From the NCBI RefSeq assembly GCF_900119165.1, contig NZ_FPJG01000006.1, positions 4,402,001 through 4,466,000 of the forward strand: a DNA stretch of 64,000 bases, read 5' to 3'. The notes below the pieces were generated by a model. It did not search any database, was not told the origin of the DNA, and was given only the letters and a program-made list of their open reading frames with translations. This document shows, piece after piece, positions 31,307 through 39,305 of this stretch (position 1 is the first letter of the stretch; each line of letters begins with the position of its first letter). The translations under genes were made by a program, and so were the position numbers. The DNA comes from Amycolatopsis australiensis (lineage in GTDB: Bacteria; Actinomycetota; Actinomycetes; Mycobacteriales; Pseudonocardiaceae).

Positions 31307-34300
31307 ATGCCGCACACTCCCAGCCGACGTCAGGTCCTCGGCGGACTCGGCGCCGCCGTCGCCACGTCCGCCCTCGCGCCGGTCGCCCGTGCCGCCGGGA
31401 CGCTCGCCCGGCCGGACCTGGCCGTCACCGGCCGCGCCACCGACCTGGCCGCGGGCTGGCGGTTCGCTCTCGTGAACCCCGACGGCGTCACCGACCCGGA
31501 CGGCCGTTTCGCCCGCGCCGCCGATCCGGCCTTCGACGACTCGGCGTGGCAGGTCGTCGACGTCCCGCACGACTGGAGCATCGAGCTGCCGCCGGTCGCC
31601 GACGGGCGCACGGCCGGTGCGTCCGGCTTCTTCCGCGGCGGCCTCGGCTGGTACCGCAAGTCCGTCACGCTGCCGCCTTCGCTCGCCGGAAAGCGCGTGT
31701 CGGTCGAGTTCGACGGCGTCTACTCCGACGCGCACGTGCACCTCAACGGCGAGCTGCTCGGCAACCACCCGTGCGCCTACACCGGGTTCGCGTTCGACCT
31801 CACCGGCCGCCTGCACACCGACGGCCGGACACCGAACGTCCTGGCGGTGCGCGCGGTGAACCCGATGCCCAGCAGCCGCTGGTACGCCGGCAGCGGCATC
31901 TACCGGCGCGTCCGGCTGGTCGTGACCGAGCCGGTGCACGTCGCCCGGCACGGCACCTTCGTCACCACCCCCGGCATCGCCGCGGGCCGCGGCACCGTCC
32001 GGGTGGCGACCGACGTCGTGAACGACTCCGCCGCGCCGGTGACGGCCGAGGTGCGCACCACGGTCACCGGCCCGGAGGGCCGCGTCGTCGCGGCGGGCTC
32101 GGCCACCGTGGCGGTGCCCGCCGGCGGGACGGCGACGGCGGTCACCACGCCGGACGTCGCCGGCCCGCGGCTGTGGTCGGTGGGCTCTCCGGTGCTCTAC
32201 GGCCTCCGCACGGACGTCGCCGTGGCCGGGCGCGTGCTCGACACGACGTCCACCGCCTTCGGCTTCCGGTACCCCGAATTCCACCCGGACCACGGGTTCT
32301 CGCTCAACGGCGAGCCGATGAAGCTGCGCGGGGTCAACCTGCACTCGACGCAGGGCCCGCTGGGCGCGGTGGTCGACGCCGCCGCGCTGGAACGCCAGAT
32401 GCGGCTGATGCTCGCGATGGGTGCCAACGCGCTGCGGACCGCGCACAACCCGCCGGACCCGCAGCTGGTGACGATCTGCGAGCAGCTCGGGATCCTCATG
32501 ATGGTGGAGGCGTTCGACTGCTGGCGGACCGGGAAGGTCGAGTACGACTACCACCGCGACTTCGACGCGTGGAGCGCGCGCGACATCGGCGAAATGGTCC
32601 ACGCGGCGAAGAACTCCCCGGCGGTGGTGCTGTGGTCGATCGGCAACGAGGTGCCCGACGCGTCGATGGCGGGCGGCCCCGGGATCGCGGCCGGCCTGAT
32701 CGCCGCCGTCCGCGCGATCGACCCGACCCGGCCGGTCGTGATGGGCTCGGACCGCTACCGGAGCGTGCCGGCGCCGGGCTCGCCGCAGGACCTGATCCTG
32801 CGGCAGCTCGACGGCCTCGGCGTCAACTACAACACCGCGCAGTCGATCGACGGGCTGCACGCGAAGTACCCGGACAAGTTCTTCTTCGAGTCGGAGTCGT
32901 CGTCGGCGACCTCCACGCGCGGCGTCTACCAGGACCCGGACCTGCTCAACACGGGCGAGAACCACACGCCGGGCAAGCGGGCGACCTCCTCCTACGACAA
33001 CAACCTGGCGTCGTGGACGTTCAGTGGCGAGTACTCGCTGAAGAAGGACCGCGACCGGAAGTTCTGCCAGGGCCAGTTCCTCTGGGCCGGGCAGGACTAC
33101 CTGGGCGAGCCGACGCCCTACGACGTCTTCCCGGTCAAGACGTCGTTCTTCGGCGCGATCGACAGCGCCGGCCTGCCCAAGGACGCCTTCCACCTGTTCC
33201 GCAGCCAGTGGACCACCGCGCCGATGGTGCACCTGACGCCGATGGACTGGACCCGGCACCGGCCCGGCGAACCCGTCGCGGTGTGGGTGTATTCCACAGT
33301 GGACACAGTCGAGCTGGTCCTCAACGGACGGTCGCTCGGGGTGCAGCGGTTCGACCGCAAGACCACAGTGGACGGACGGCCGTACCTGGAGACCACCGAG
33401 GCCACCGGCGACGACAAGAACGATCCGTCGGGCAGCTACACGAGCCCGAACGGCAGCCGCGGCAAGCTGCACCTGACGTGGACCGTGCCGTTCGAGCCGG
33501 GCACGCTGACTGCGATCGCCACCTCCGGAGGTCGCGAGGTGGCGCGTGACCGGCTCGTCACGGCGGGGCCACCCCGGGCGCTGACGCTGACGGCGGAGCC
33601 GCGCGGGCAGGGCGCGATGACGTTCGTGACGGCGTCCGTCGTCGACGAGCACGGTGTCGTGGTGCCGGGCGCCGAGCCGGTGCTGCGGTTCACCGTCCGG
33701 GGGCCGGGACGCGTGGCGGGCGTCGACAACGGGCGGCAGGAGAACGCGCAGAGCTACCAGCAGCCGGCGATCCCGGCGTTCGGCGGGCAGGCGGTCGCGG
33801 TGATCGCGGCGACCGGCGGCCGCGGCCCGATCACGGTGACGGTGAGTTCGCCGGGCCTGGCACCGGGGAACGTCACCGTGCCGGGCACGAGCCTCGGGCA
33901 GCGCAACGGCCCGGGCGCGCGAGCGGTGGAGCGACCGGCGAGCCCGGGATTGGCGGCGGCCGACGCGAGCTACTCGGGCGCCCCGGACACCGTCCCGGCG
34001 GCCATGCTGGACGGCGACCCGGCGACAGGCTGGTCGAACTTCTACGTCAAACAGGCGACGGCGACGCTGAACGCGGTGAGCCGCCCGCGCGAGCAGGACC
34101 ACGGCGTTCACCGGCGGCAGGGCGCGAGTGCGTCGAGCCCCTGCGGTTTGGCGGCGTTGCGCCCGACGGCCGTCGCGATGCGGTTGATCGCCGCGACGCG
34201 CTTGTCCTTCAACGGGCCCAGGATCGCGTTCGGCACGAAGTTCGGGCCGCCTTGGCCGGCGCTTGTCGCCAGGCGGTCGTTCGCCTCCGCGATCTGCGTG

Positions 34301-34867
34301 TCCAGCAGTTGCAGGTTGCGCCGCACCTCCGCCTGGGCCTGGGCCGGGATCGCGGGCAGCCGGCTCGCCACGTCCGGGCAGCTGATCTGCCCGCCCGCGT
34401 TGGTCCCGCCCGTCTGCACCGGTGCGGAGGCGGCCGGCGCCGGGGCGGCCTGGCCGCCCAGGGCGCATGTGGCCAGCCGGCCGAGACCCTGCGGTTTCAC
34501 TCCCTGGCGGCCGATCGCGATGGCGATCCGGTCGATCGTCGACGTGCGCTTGTCCGCCAGCGGACCGAGGATCGCGTTCGGCACGAAGTTCGAGCCGCCC
34601 TGGCCGGCGCTTGTCGCCAGGCGGTCGTTCGCCTCCGCGATCTGCGTGTCCAGCAGTTGCAGGTTGCGCCGCACCTCCGCCTGGGCCGGGATCGCGGGCA
34701 GCCGGCTCGCGACGTCCGGGCACGTGATCCGGCTGCCGGACGCGGCGCTCGCCTGGCCGGGGTCGCCGACGGTCGTGGCGATCACCAGCGCGCCGCCCGC
34801 CATCGCCAGGCCCAGGGCCGCCGTCGCGAGCTTCGTCCGGCGGGAGAGGCGATGCCGTCCACCTTGA
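31307..34867 (+). CDS. Exported GH2 beta-galactosidase, C-terminal discoidin domain truncated
   Basis: The genuine part is residues 1-925 (to about 34080). A twin-arginine signal peptide (SRRQVLGGLGAAVATSALAP) precedes the GH2 sugar-binding domain, an Ig-like domain, the TIM barrel with acid/base Glu in WSIGNEVPDAS and nucleophile Glu in FFFESESSS, a DUF4982-like domain (EPVAVWVYSTVDTVELVLNG) and a second beta domain. A discoidin (F5/8C) domain starts with AAMLDGDPATGWSNF but stops abruptly after TLNAVS. From there the frame runs on for about 260 codons antisense to the next gene before meeting a stop at 34867. This tail has no meaning as protein, so the gene was probably truncated by a rearrangement. 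The catalytic part may still work. Confidence 0.75.
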   Translation: MPHTPSRRQVLGGLGAAVATSALAPVARAAGTLARPDLAVTGRATDLAAGWRFALVNPDGVTDPDGRFARAADPAFDDSAWQVVDVPHDWSIELPPVADGRTAGASGFFRGGLGWYRKSVTLPPSLAGKRVSVEFDGVYSDAHVHLNGELLGNHPCAYTGFAFDLTGRLHTDGRTPNVLAVRAVNPMPSSRWYAGSGIYRRVRLVVTEPVHVARHGTFVTTPGIAAGRGTVRVATDVVNDSAAPVTAEVRTTVTGPEGRVVAAGSATVAVPAGGTATAVTTPDVAGPRLWSVGSPVLYGLRTDVAVAGRVLDTTSTAFGFRYPEFHPDHGFSLNGEPMKLRGVNLHSTQGPLGAVVDAAALERQMRLMLAMGANALRTAHNPPDPQLVTICEQLGILMMVEAFDCWRTGKVEYDYHRDFDAWSARDIGEMVHAAKNSPAVVLWSIGNEVPDASMAGGPGIAAGLIAAVRAIDPTRPVVMGSDRYRSVPAPGSPQDLILRQLDGLGVNYNTAQSIDGLHAKYPDKFFFESESSSATSTRGVYQDPDLLNTGENHTPGKRATSSYDNNLASWTFSGEYSLKKDRDRKFCQGQFLWAGQDYLGEPTPYDVFPVKTSFFGAIDSAGLPKDAFHLFRSQWTTAPMVHLTPMDWTRHRPGEPVAVWVYSTVDTVELVLNGRSLGVQRFDRKTTVDGRPYLETTEATGDDKNDPSGSYTSPNGSRGKLHLTWTVPFEPGTLTAIATSGGREVARDRLVTAGPPRALTLTAEPRGQGAMTFVTASVVDEHGVVVPGAEPVLRFTVRGPGRVAGVDNGRQENAQSYQQPAIPAFGGQAVAVIAATGGRGPITVTVSSPGLAPGNVTVPGTSLGQRNGPGARAVERPASPGLAAADASYSGAPDTVPAAMLDGDPATGWSNFYVKQATATLNAVSRPREQDHGVHRRQGASASSPCGLAALRPTAVAMRLIAATRLSFNGPRIAFGTKFGPPWPALVARRSFASAICVSSSCRLRRTSAWAWAGIAGSRLATSGQLICPPALVPPVCTGAEAAGAGAAWPPRAHVASRPRPCGFTPWRPIAMAIRSIVDVRLSASGPRIAFGTKFEPPWPALVARRSFASAICVSSSCRLRRTSAWAGIAGSRLATSGHVIRLPDAALAWPGSPTVVAITSAPPAIARPRAAVASFVRRERRCRPP

Positions 34868-34875
34868 GCAGGCAT
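34108..34875 (-). CDS. Secreted hypothetical protein with internal duplication
   Basis: A 255-residue exported protein of unknown function. The signal peptide spans residues 1-44 (RRTKLATAALGLAMAGGALV). The mature protein consists of two nearly identical units of about 70 residues, each starting with ITCPDVASRLPAIPAQ or its ISC variant, continuing EVRRNLQLLDTQIAEANDRL and NFVPNAILGPL, and ending in a Cys (TCALGG, PCRR). Each unit thus has one Cys near each end, suggesting a disulfide. An Ala/Pro/Gly linker joins them. The ATG at 34875 is chosen because GGAG lies 7 nt upstream; ATGs at 34887 and 34902 are alternatives. The gene lies antisense to the open tail of the galactosidase frame. Confidence 0.75.
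   Translation of the reverse strand: MPAQGGRHRLSRRTKLATAALGLAMAGGALVIATTVGDPGQASAASGSRITCPDVASRLPAIPAQAEVRRNLQLLDTQIAEANDRLATSAGQGGSNFVPNAILGPLADKRTSTIDRIAIAIGRQGVKPQGLGRLATCALGGQAAPAPAASAPVQTGGTNAGGQISCPDVASRLPAIPAQAQAEVRRNLQLLDTQIAEANDRLATSAGQGGPNFVPNAILGPLKDKRVAAINRIATAVGRNAAKPQGLDALAPCRR
34221..34722. repeat. 348-bp-period direct repeat inside the secreted protein gene
   Basis: Bases 34221-34380 and 34569-34722 are nearly identical (a few substitutions and one 6-bp insertion CTGGGC in the left copy). They encode the two repeat units of the overlapping minus-strand gene. The very low divergence indicates a recent tandem duplication. Confidence 0.85.
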
Positions 34876-35149
34876 GAATGACTCCATAGTTAGCGTGAAC
34901 ATATGGGTGCTCCGCCGCGTTCGGGGGATACGGCGGGGTTTTCCGGATGGGCGGCCGGAGGCGGCCGCGGACGCCCATGGTGGCCTCTCTACCTGCGGCT
35001 TGTCCAGCCTCCGTGTCACGGAAAACAAAATCCGAACCATTTCGAACCGGGGCACGTACTTCTCGGTGAAAGCCATTGTTCCGCGCCGGGGAAAGCCGTT
35101 CCGGCGCGCCGGGGTCTTGACGCGGCACCCCTCGGCCTCCTAGCGTCGG
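34876..35149. promoter_or_regulatory. Divergent promoter region, with promoter for the acyl-CoA synthetase
   Basis: TTGACG (35117-35122) and TAGCGT (35141-35146), spaced 18 bp, form a plausible promoter reading toward the acyl-CoA synthetase gene; the TetR-type palindrome starts 4 bp after it. The left part serves the secreted protein gene on the minus strand. No gene is visible. Confidence 0.5.
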
Positions 35150-35168
35150 CATACCGACCGGTCGGTGT
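35150..35168 (+). promoter_or_regulatory. Candidate TetR-type operator before the acyl-CoA synthetase gene
   Basis: CATACCGACCGGTCGGTGT contains a perfect 14-bp palindrome ACCGACC/GGTCGGT (35153-35166). It lies just downstream of the predicted -10 and 18 bp before GTG 35187, a position suited to repression. It shares the CATAC lead-in with the other four sites in the window. Confidence 0.7.
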
Positions 35169-35186
35169 CCAAGGGAGGTCACTGGA

Positions 35187-36839
35187 GTGAGCTGGTACGA
35201 CGAGAAGCCCTGGCTCGCGAGCTACGACGAACGAGTGCGGGCCGCGGGACCGGCGAAGCCGGCCACGCTGCCCGAGACGTTCCGCCGCGCCGCGGACCAC
35301 GTGCCCGACCGGACGGCGATCGCGTACTTCGACGCGCGGCTGAGCTACCGCGAGGTCGACGAGCTTTCCGACGGCTTCGCGCGCTACCTCGCCCAGCACG
35401 GCTTCGCCCGCGGCGACCGGCTCGCCCTGGTGCTGCAGAACATCCCGCAGTTCGTCATCGCCCTGCTGGGCGCTTGGAAGGCCGGGGGGATCGTGGTGCC
35501 GGTCAACCCGATGTACCGCGAGCGCGAGCTCACCCACGTCCTCACCGACGCCGGCGTCAAGGCGATCGTCTGCTCGCAACGCGGCTGGAACGCCTACATC
35601 GCGCGAACCGTGAAAGACAGCCCGGTCGAGATCGCGCTCACCACCAGCGAACTAGAGTTCCAGACCCGCGACGACGAACGCGTCCTCGGCAAGGTCACCC
35701 GGGAAGAAACCCCGGGCGCGGTGGAGCTTCTCGAAGCCGCGGCCACCCCGGGTCCCAAGCCGCCGGAACCCGCTTTCGCGCTCGGCGACACCGCGCTGAT
35801 CAGCTACACCTCCGGCACCAGCGGCACCCCGAAGGGCGCCACCAACACCCACGGCAACCTCGGCACCAACGCCGCCGGGCTCGGCGCCTTCAGCGGCCTG
35901 CCCGCGGGTTCGACGCTGTTCGGGCTCGCGCCGCTGTTCCACATCACCGGGATGGTCTGCGAAGTCGGCTCCGCGATCGACATCGAGGGCACGCTCGCCC
36001 TGGCCTACCGCTTCGAGCCCGGTGTCGTGCTCGACGCCTTCCTCGAGCACAAGCCGTCGTACACGGTCGGGCCGTCGACGGCCTACATGGCGCTGATGGC
36101 CCACCCGTCCTTCAGCCGCGAGCACTTCGCGTCGTTCCACCTGCTCTACTCCGGTGGCGCCGCGCTGCCGCCCGCGGTCGTCGAAGCCTTCCGCGCGAAG
36201 ACCGGGCACTACATCCACAACGGCTACGGCCTCACCGAGACCACGGCCGGCTGCGTCGTCGTCCCCGGTCACCTCGAAGCGCCGATCGACCCGGAGTCCG
36301 GCACCATCTCGATCGGCCTGCCGGTACCGGACACGATCGTGCGGATCCTCGGCGAGAACGGCGAAGAGCTGCCGTTCGGGCAGGCGGGCGAGATCGCCGT
36401 CGAAGGCCCGATGGTCGTCTCCGGCTACTGGAACCGCCCCGACGCGACGGCCGAGGCGCTGCCCGGCGGGCGGCTGCTCACCGGCGACATCGGCTTCATG
36501 GACGAACGCGGCTGGGTCTACGTCGTCGACCGCAAGAAGGACATGATCAACGCCTCCGGGTTCAAGGTCTGGCCGCGCGAGGTCGAGGACGTCCTCTACA
36601 CCCATCCGGCGGTCCGCGAGGCCGCCGTCGTCGGGATCCCCGACGAATACCGCGGCGAGACGGTCAAGGCCTACGTCAGCCCGGCGCCGGGTACCTCCGC
36701 GGACCCGCAGGAGCTGGTGGCCTGGTGCAAGGAACGGCTCGCCGCCTACAAGTACCCGCGCACCATCGAGATCCTCGACGAGCTGCCGAAGACCACCAGC
36801 GGCAAGATCCTGCGCCGCGAGCTGCGGGCGAGGGGGTAG
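35187..36839 (+). CDS. Acyl-CoA synthetase (long-chain fatty acid/aryl CoA ligase type)
   Basis: Activates a carboxylic acid to its CoA thioester via an acyl-AMP. The 550-residue ANL-superfamily enzyme shows the AMP-binding loop YTSGTSGTPKGA, the GYGLTETTAGC motif, LLTGDIGFMDERGWVYVVDR, the KDMINASGFKVWP hinge and the catalytic Lys in PKTTSGKILRREL at the C-terminus. GTG 35187 follows AAGGGAGG. It is 4 bp from the phosphotriesterase-like gene and controlled by an upstream TetR-type site. The precise substrate (fatty, branched or cyclic acid) cannot be told. Confidence 0.93.
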   Translation: MSWYDEKPWLASYDERVRAAGPAKPATLPETFRRAADHVPDRTAIAYFDARLSYREVDELSDGFARYLAQHGFARGDRLALVLQNIPQFVIALLGAWKAGGIVVPVNPMYRERELTHVLTDAGVKAIVCSQRGWNAYIARTVKDSPVEIALTTSELEFQTRDDERVLGKVTREETPGAVELLEAAATPGPKPPEPAFALGDTALISYTSGTSGTPKGATNTHGNLGTNAAGLGAFSGLPAGSTLFGLAPLFHITGMVCEVGSAIDIEGTLALAYRFEPGVVLDAFLEHKPSYTVGPSTAYMALMAHPSFSREHFASFHLLYSGGAALPPAVVEAFRAKTGHYIHNGYGLTETTAGCVVVPGHLEAPIDPESGTISIGLPVPDTIVRILGENGEELPFGQAGEIAVEGPMVVSGYWNRPDATAEALPGGRLLTGDIGFMDERGWVYVVDRKKDMINASGFKVWPREVEDVLYTHPAVREAAVVGIPDEYRGETVKAYVSPAPGTSADPQELVAWCKERLAAYKYPRTIEILDELPKTTSGKILRRELRARG

Positions 36840-36843
36840 CGCG

Positions 36844-37812
36844 GTGGTCGAGACCGTCCGCGGCGCGATCGCGCCGGAAGCGCTGGGCCGGGTGCTCATG
36901 CACGAGCACCTCTTCGTGCTCAGCCCCGAATTCGCCGAGAACTACCCGGAGCACGAGGGATTCCGGGAGGACGAGCACGTGCCCGAAGCGATCCGGCGGC
37001 TCAAGGAGCTCAAGGACGCCGGCATCGACACGATCGTCGACCCGACGGTGATCGGGCTCGGCCGCTACATCCCGCGCGTGCAGCGGGTGGCCGCCGAGGT
37101 CGACGTCAACATCGTCGTCGCCACCGGGCTCTACACCTACAACGACGTGCCGCACTACCTGCACTTCCGCGGGCCGGGCACGCTGCTGCAGGGCGAGGAC
37201 CCGCTCGTCGCGATGTTCGTCGGCGACCTGCGCGAGGGCATCGCCGGCACCGGCGTCAAGGCCGGCCTGCTCAAGTGCGCCACCGACGAACCCGGTGTGA
37301 CCCCCGGCGTCGAGCGCGTGCTGCGCGCGGTGGCCAAGGCCCACGTGGAGACCGGCGCGCCGATCATGACCCACACGCACGCCGGCACTCGCCGGGGGCT
37401 GGAGCAGCAGAACGTCTTCGAGTCCGAAGGCGTCGACCTCGGCAAGGTGCTGATCGGGCACTCCGGCGACTCCACCGACCTGGGCTACCTCATCGAGCTG
37501 GCCGACCGCGGGTCGCTGCTCGGCATGGACCGGTTCGGCCTGGACCTGCTGCTGCCGTTCGAGGAGCGGGTGAACACCGTCGCGGCGATGTGCGAGCGCG
37601 GCTACGCGGGCAGCATGGTGCTCTCGCACGACGCGTCCTGCTACATCGACTGGCTGCCCGCCGAGCAGCTGCCGGTGCTGACGCCCAACTGGCACTACCT
37701 GCACATCACCCGGGACGTGCTGCCGGCGCTGCGCGAGCGCGGGGTGTCCGAAACGGACATCACGACGATGCTGGTCGACAATCCCCGGCGGTTCCTGTCC
37801 TGGCGGGACTGA
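36844..37812 (+). CDS. Phosphotriesterase-like metal-dependent lactonase
   Basis: A 322-residue amidohydrolase-superfamily TIM barrel. All binuclear-centre ligands are seen: HEH in LMHEHLFVL, the carboxylated Lys in KAGLLKCATDEPG, His in MTHTHAGTRRG, His in LIGHSGDSTD and Asp in LSHDASCYIDW. The phosphotriesterase-like lactonases hydrolyse lactones, with weak activity on organophosphates. Mycobacterium tuberculosis PPH (Rv0230c) lies beside fadE4 and a tetR gene, so a link to acyl-CoA metabolism is recurrent. Here it follows the CoA ligase by 4 bp, suggesting that a lactone is opened before CoA activation (inference). Confidence 0.9.
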   Translation: MVETVRGAIAPEALGRVLMHEHLFVLSPEFAENYPEHEGFREDEHVPEAIRRLKELKDAGIDTIVDPTVIGLGRYIPRVQRVAAEVDVNIVVATGLYTYNDVPHYLHFRGPGTLLQGEDPLVAMFVGDLREGIAGTGVKAGLLKCATDEPGVTPGVERVLRAVAKAHVETGAPIMTHTHAGTRRGLEQQNVFESEGVDLGKVLIGHSGDSTDLGYLIELADRGSLLGMDRFGLDLLLPFEERVNTVAAMCERGYAGSMVLSHDASCYIDWLPAEQLPVLTPNWHYLHITRDVLPALRERGVSETDITTMLVDNPRRFLSWRD

Positions 37813-37912
37813 GCCGTTATCCTGTGCGTTCGCGGATTCGAACCAGTGGCGCGCAGCGTCTCCGCTGAGGGCGGTGGCGGGGGCATGGATGGAGAGAGAG
37901 GGGGTACTTGCG

Positions 37913-38539
37913 GTGACCCGAGCAAGCACCCGCAAGCCGGGCGAAGCCACCGGCGACGACCAGGCCGCCGTGCCCCGGCGGCTGCTGGAGCACGCCACGA
38001 AGCTGTTCGCCAAGAAGGGCTTCGACCGCACGTCGGTCCAGGAGATCGTCGAGGCGGCGGGCGTCACCAAGGGCGCGATGTACCACTACTTCGGCTCGAA
38101 GGACGACCTGCTCTACGAGATCTACGCCCGCGTCCTGCGCGAGCAGACCCGGCAGCTGGAAAGCGTGGCCTCCTCGGCCGCGCCGCTGCGCGAACGGCTC
38201 GCCGCGGCCGCGTCCGACGTCGTGGTGTCCAGCATCGACAACCTGGACGACAACACGATCTTCCTGCAGTCGATGCACCAGCTGTCCCCGGACAAGCAGA
38301 AGGCGGTGCGCGCCGAGCGCCGCAAGTACCACGAGCGCTTCCGCGGCCTGATCGAGGAAGGCCAGGCGAGCGGCGAGTTCCGCACGGACAAGCCGGCGGA
38401 CGTGGTCGTCGACTTCTTCTTCGGCTCGGTCCACCACCTCGGCTCGTGGTACCGCCGCGGCGGCTCGCTGTCGGCCCGCCAGGTCGGCGACCACTACGCG
38501 GACCTGCTGCTCGACGCCCTGCGGCCGCCGGGCCGCTAG
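37913..38539 (+). CDS. TetR-family repressor of acyl-CoA metabolism (FadR/KstR2-like)
   Basis: A 208-residue TetR regulator. The helix-turn-helix lies at about residues 18-65: RRLLEHATKLFAKKGFDRTS, VQEIVEAAGVTKGAMYHYFGSKDDLL. The ligand domain (PDKQKAVRAERRKYHERFRG, FFFGSVHHLGSWYRR) resembles the KstR2/FadR-like group that senses acyl-CoA. GTG 37913 with GAGGGGG upstream is preferred over GTG 37874. It lies 100 bp downstream of the phosphotriesterase-like gene on the same strand and is the only TetR gene in the window, so it is the best candidate for the five palindromic sites. Its TAG stop codon is also the first triplet of a decayed IS end, so the C-terminus may have been altered by insertion. 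Confidence 0.88.
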   Translation: MTRASTRKPGEATGDDQAAVPRRLLEHATKLFAKKGFDRTSVQEIVEAAGVTKGAMYHYFGSKDDLLYEIYARVLREQTRQLESVASSAAPLRERLAAAASDVVVSSIDNLDDNTIFLQSMHQLSPDKQKAVRAERRKYHERFRGLIEEGQASGEFRTDKPADVVVDFFFGSVHHLGSWYRRGGSLSARQVGDHYADLLLDALRPPGR

Positions 38540-39275
38540 ACGAGTAATGCCCGAGTCGAGGTGCTGCCCGGGGTGCGGTGAAGGGTGTCCAAGATCAGGT
38601 CGTGCCGACCGACCCGCCCACCCTTCTCGCCGCACTCTAGGTCAAGATCGACGATCATCTGGCGCGCAGGCACCGGGGCAGACCCGCCGAAGCTGACCGA
38701 CGCCGAGCTGGTCACCCCGGCCGTGGCCCGGGCACTGCTGGGGGATTCACCTCCGAGGCCCGCCGGCTGCGGTTCCTGCCGCGGCGGATGCCCCGCGCGT
38801 TCCGGTACCCGCCCGGCCAGTCCGGCTGCAACCGCCGCCTACGCACCGCATCGCCACTGGTCAAGCAGGTGATCCGGGTACGCCGCGATGGGCACCGGCC
38901 TTTGGACCGACACCACTTGGATCGTCGACTCCACCCCGGTCGGATGCGGCCGATCACGGCCCGCGGTGAAACGCCCGGAGCCGGCCGCTGGGCCAAGTAC
39001 GGCTACTGCCGCTCACACTCCCGCTTGTTCTGGGGACTGCGGCTGCACTTGACCTGCGCCCCAGCCGGGTCCCGATCGCCTGTGCCCTGGCCGATCTCAA
39101 GATCGACGAGCGGCGGCAGGCGCTCCTGGCCAGCTGCGACCACGAACCCCACCTGCTCACCGAACGCGGCGTCCGGCTGATCCGCCCCTCCTGCCGCAAC
39201 CGCCAGCCCACCCCGGCGAACACCCGATCACTGACCGCCTACGAACCACCAACCGGGTGACGCATTACTCGTCTA
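38537..39275 (+). mobile_element. Decayed IS982-like insertion sequence
   Basis: A 14-bp terminal inverted repeat TAGACGAGTAATGC bounds the element (38537-38550 and, inverted, 39262-39275). In between are scattered pieces of an IS982-type DDE transposase in several frames: KIDDHL (preceded by an in-frame TAG), PPKLTDAELVTPAVARALLG, SGCNRRLRTASPLVKQVIRV, TWIVDSTPVGCGRSRP, AKYGYCRSHSRLFWGLRLHL and a tail SLTAYEPP. At least four frameshifts or stops and an internal deletion before the tail show it is dead. No target-site duplication is visible. The family name is from memory of the protein pattern. Confidence 0.8.
38606..39260 (+). pseudogene. IS982-like transposase pseudogene
   Basis: Transposase remnant inside the element above. 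The conserved order LLAAL-KIDDHL, KLTDAELV, RRLRFLPRRMPRAFRYPPGQ, IVDSTPV, GYCRSHSRLFWGL, ASCDHEPHLL, RLIRPSCRNR and TRSLTAYEPP can be traced across frames. The catalytic core is broken by frameshifts and the region between the RLIRP and TRSLTAY segments is deleted. Confidence 0.75.
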
Positions 39276-39305
39276 AGGCGGGCCTGACTCGCGCGTCCGC
39301 CTGCT

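Noticed and set aside
31193..35182. A 1329-codon minus-strand open frame opposite the GH2 gene
   Set aside because: The GH2 protein on the other strand has clear catalytic motifs, and this frame has shadow composition. It also crosses unrelated genes.
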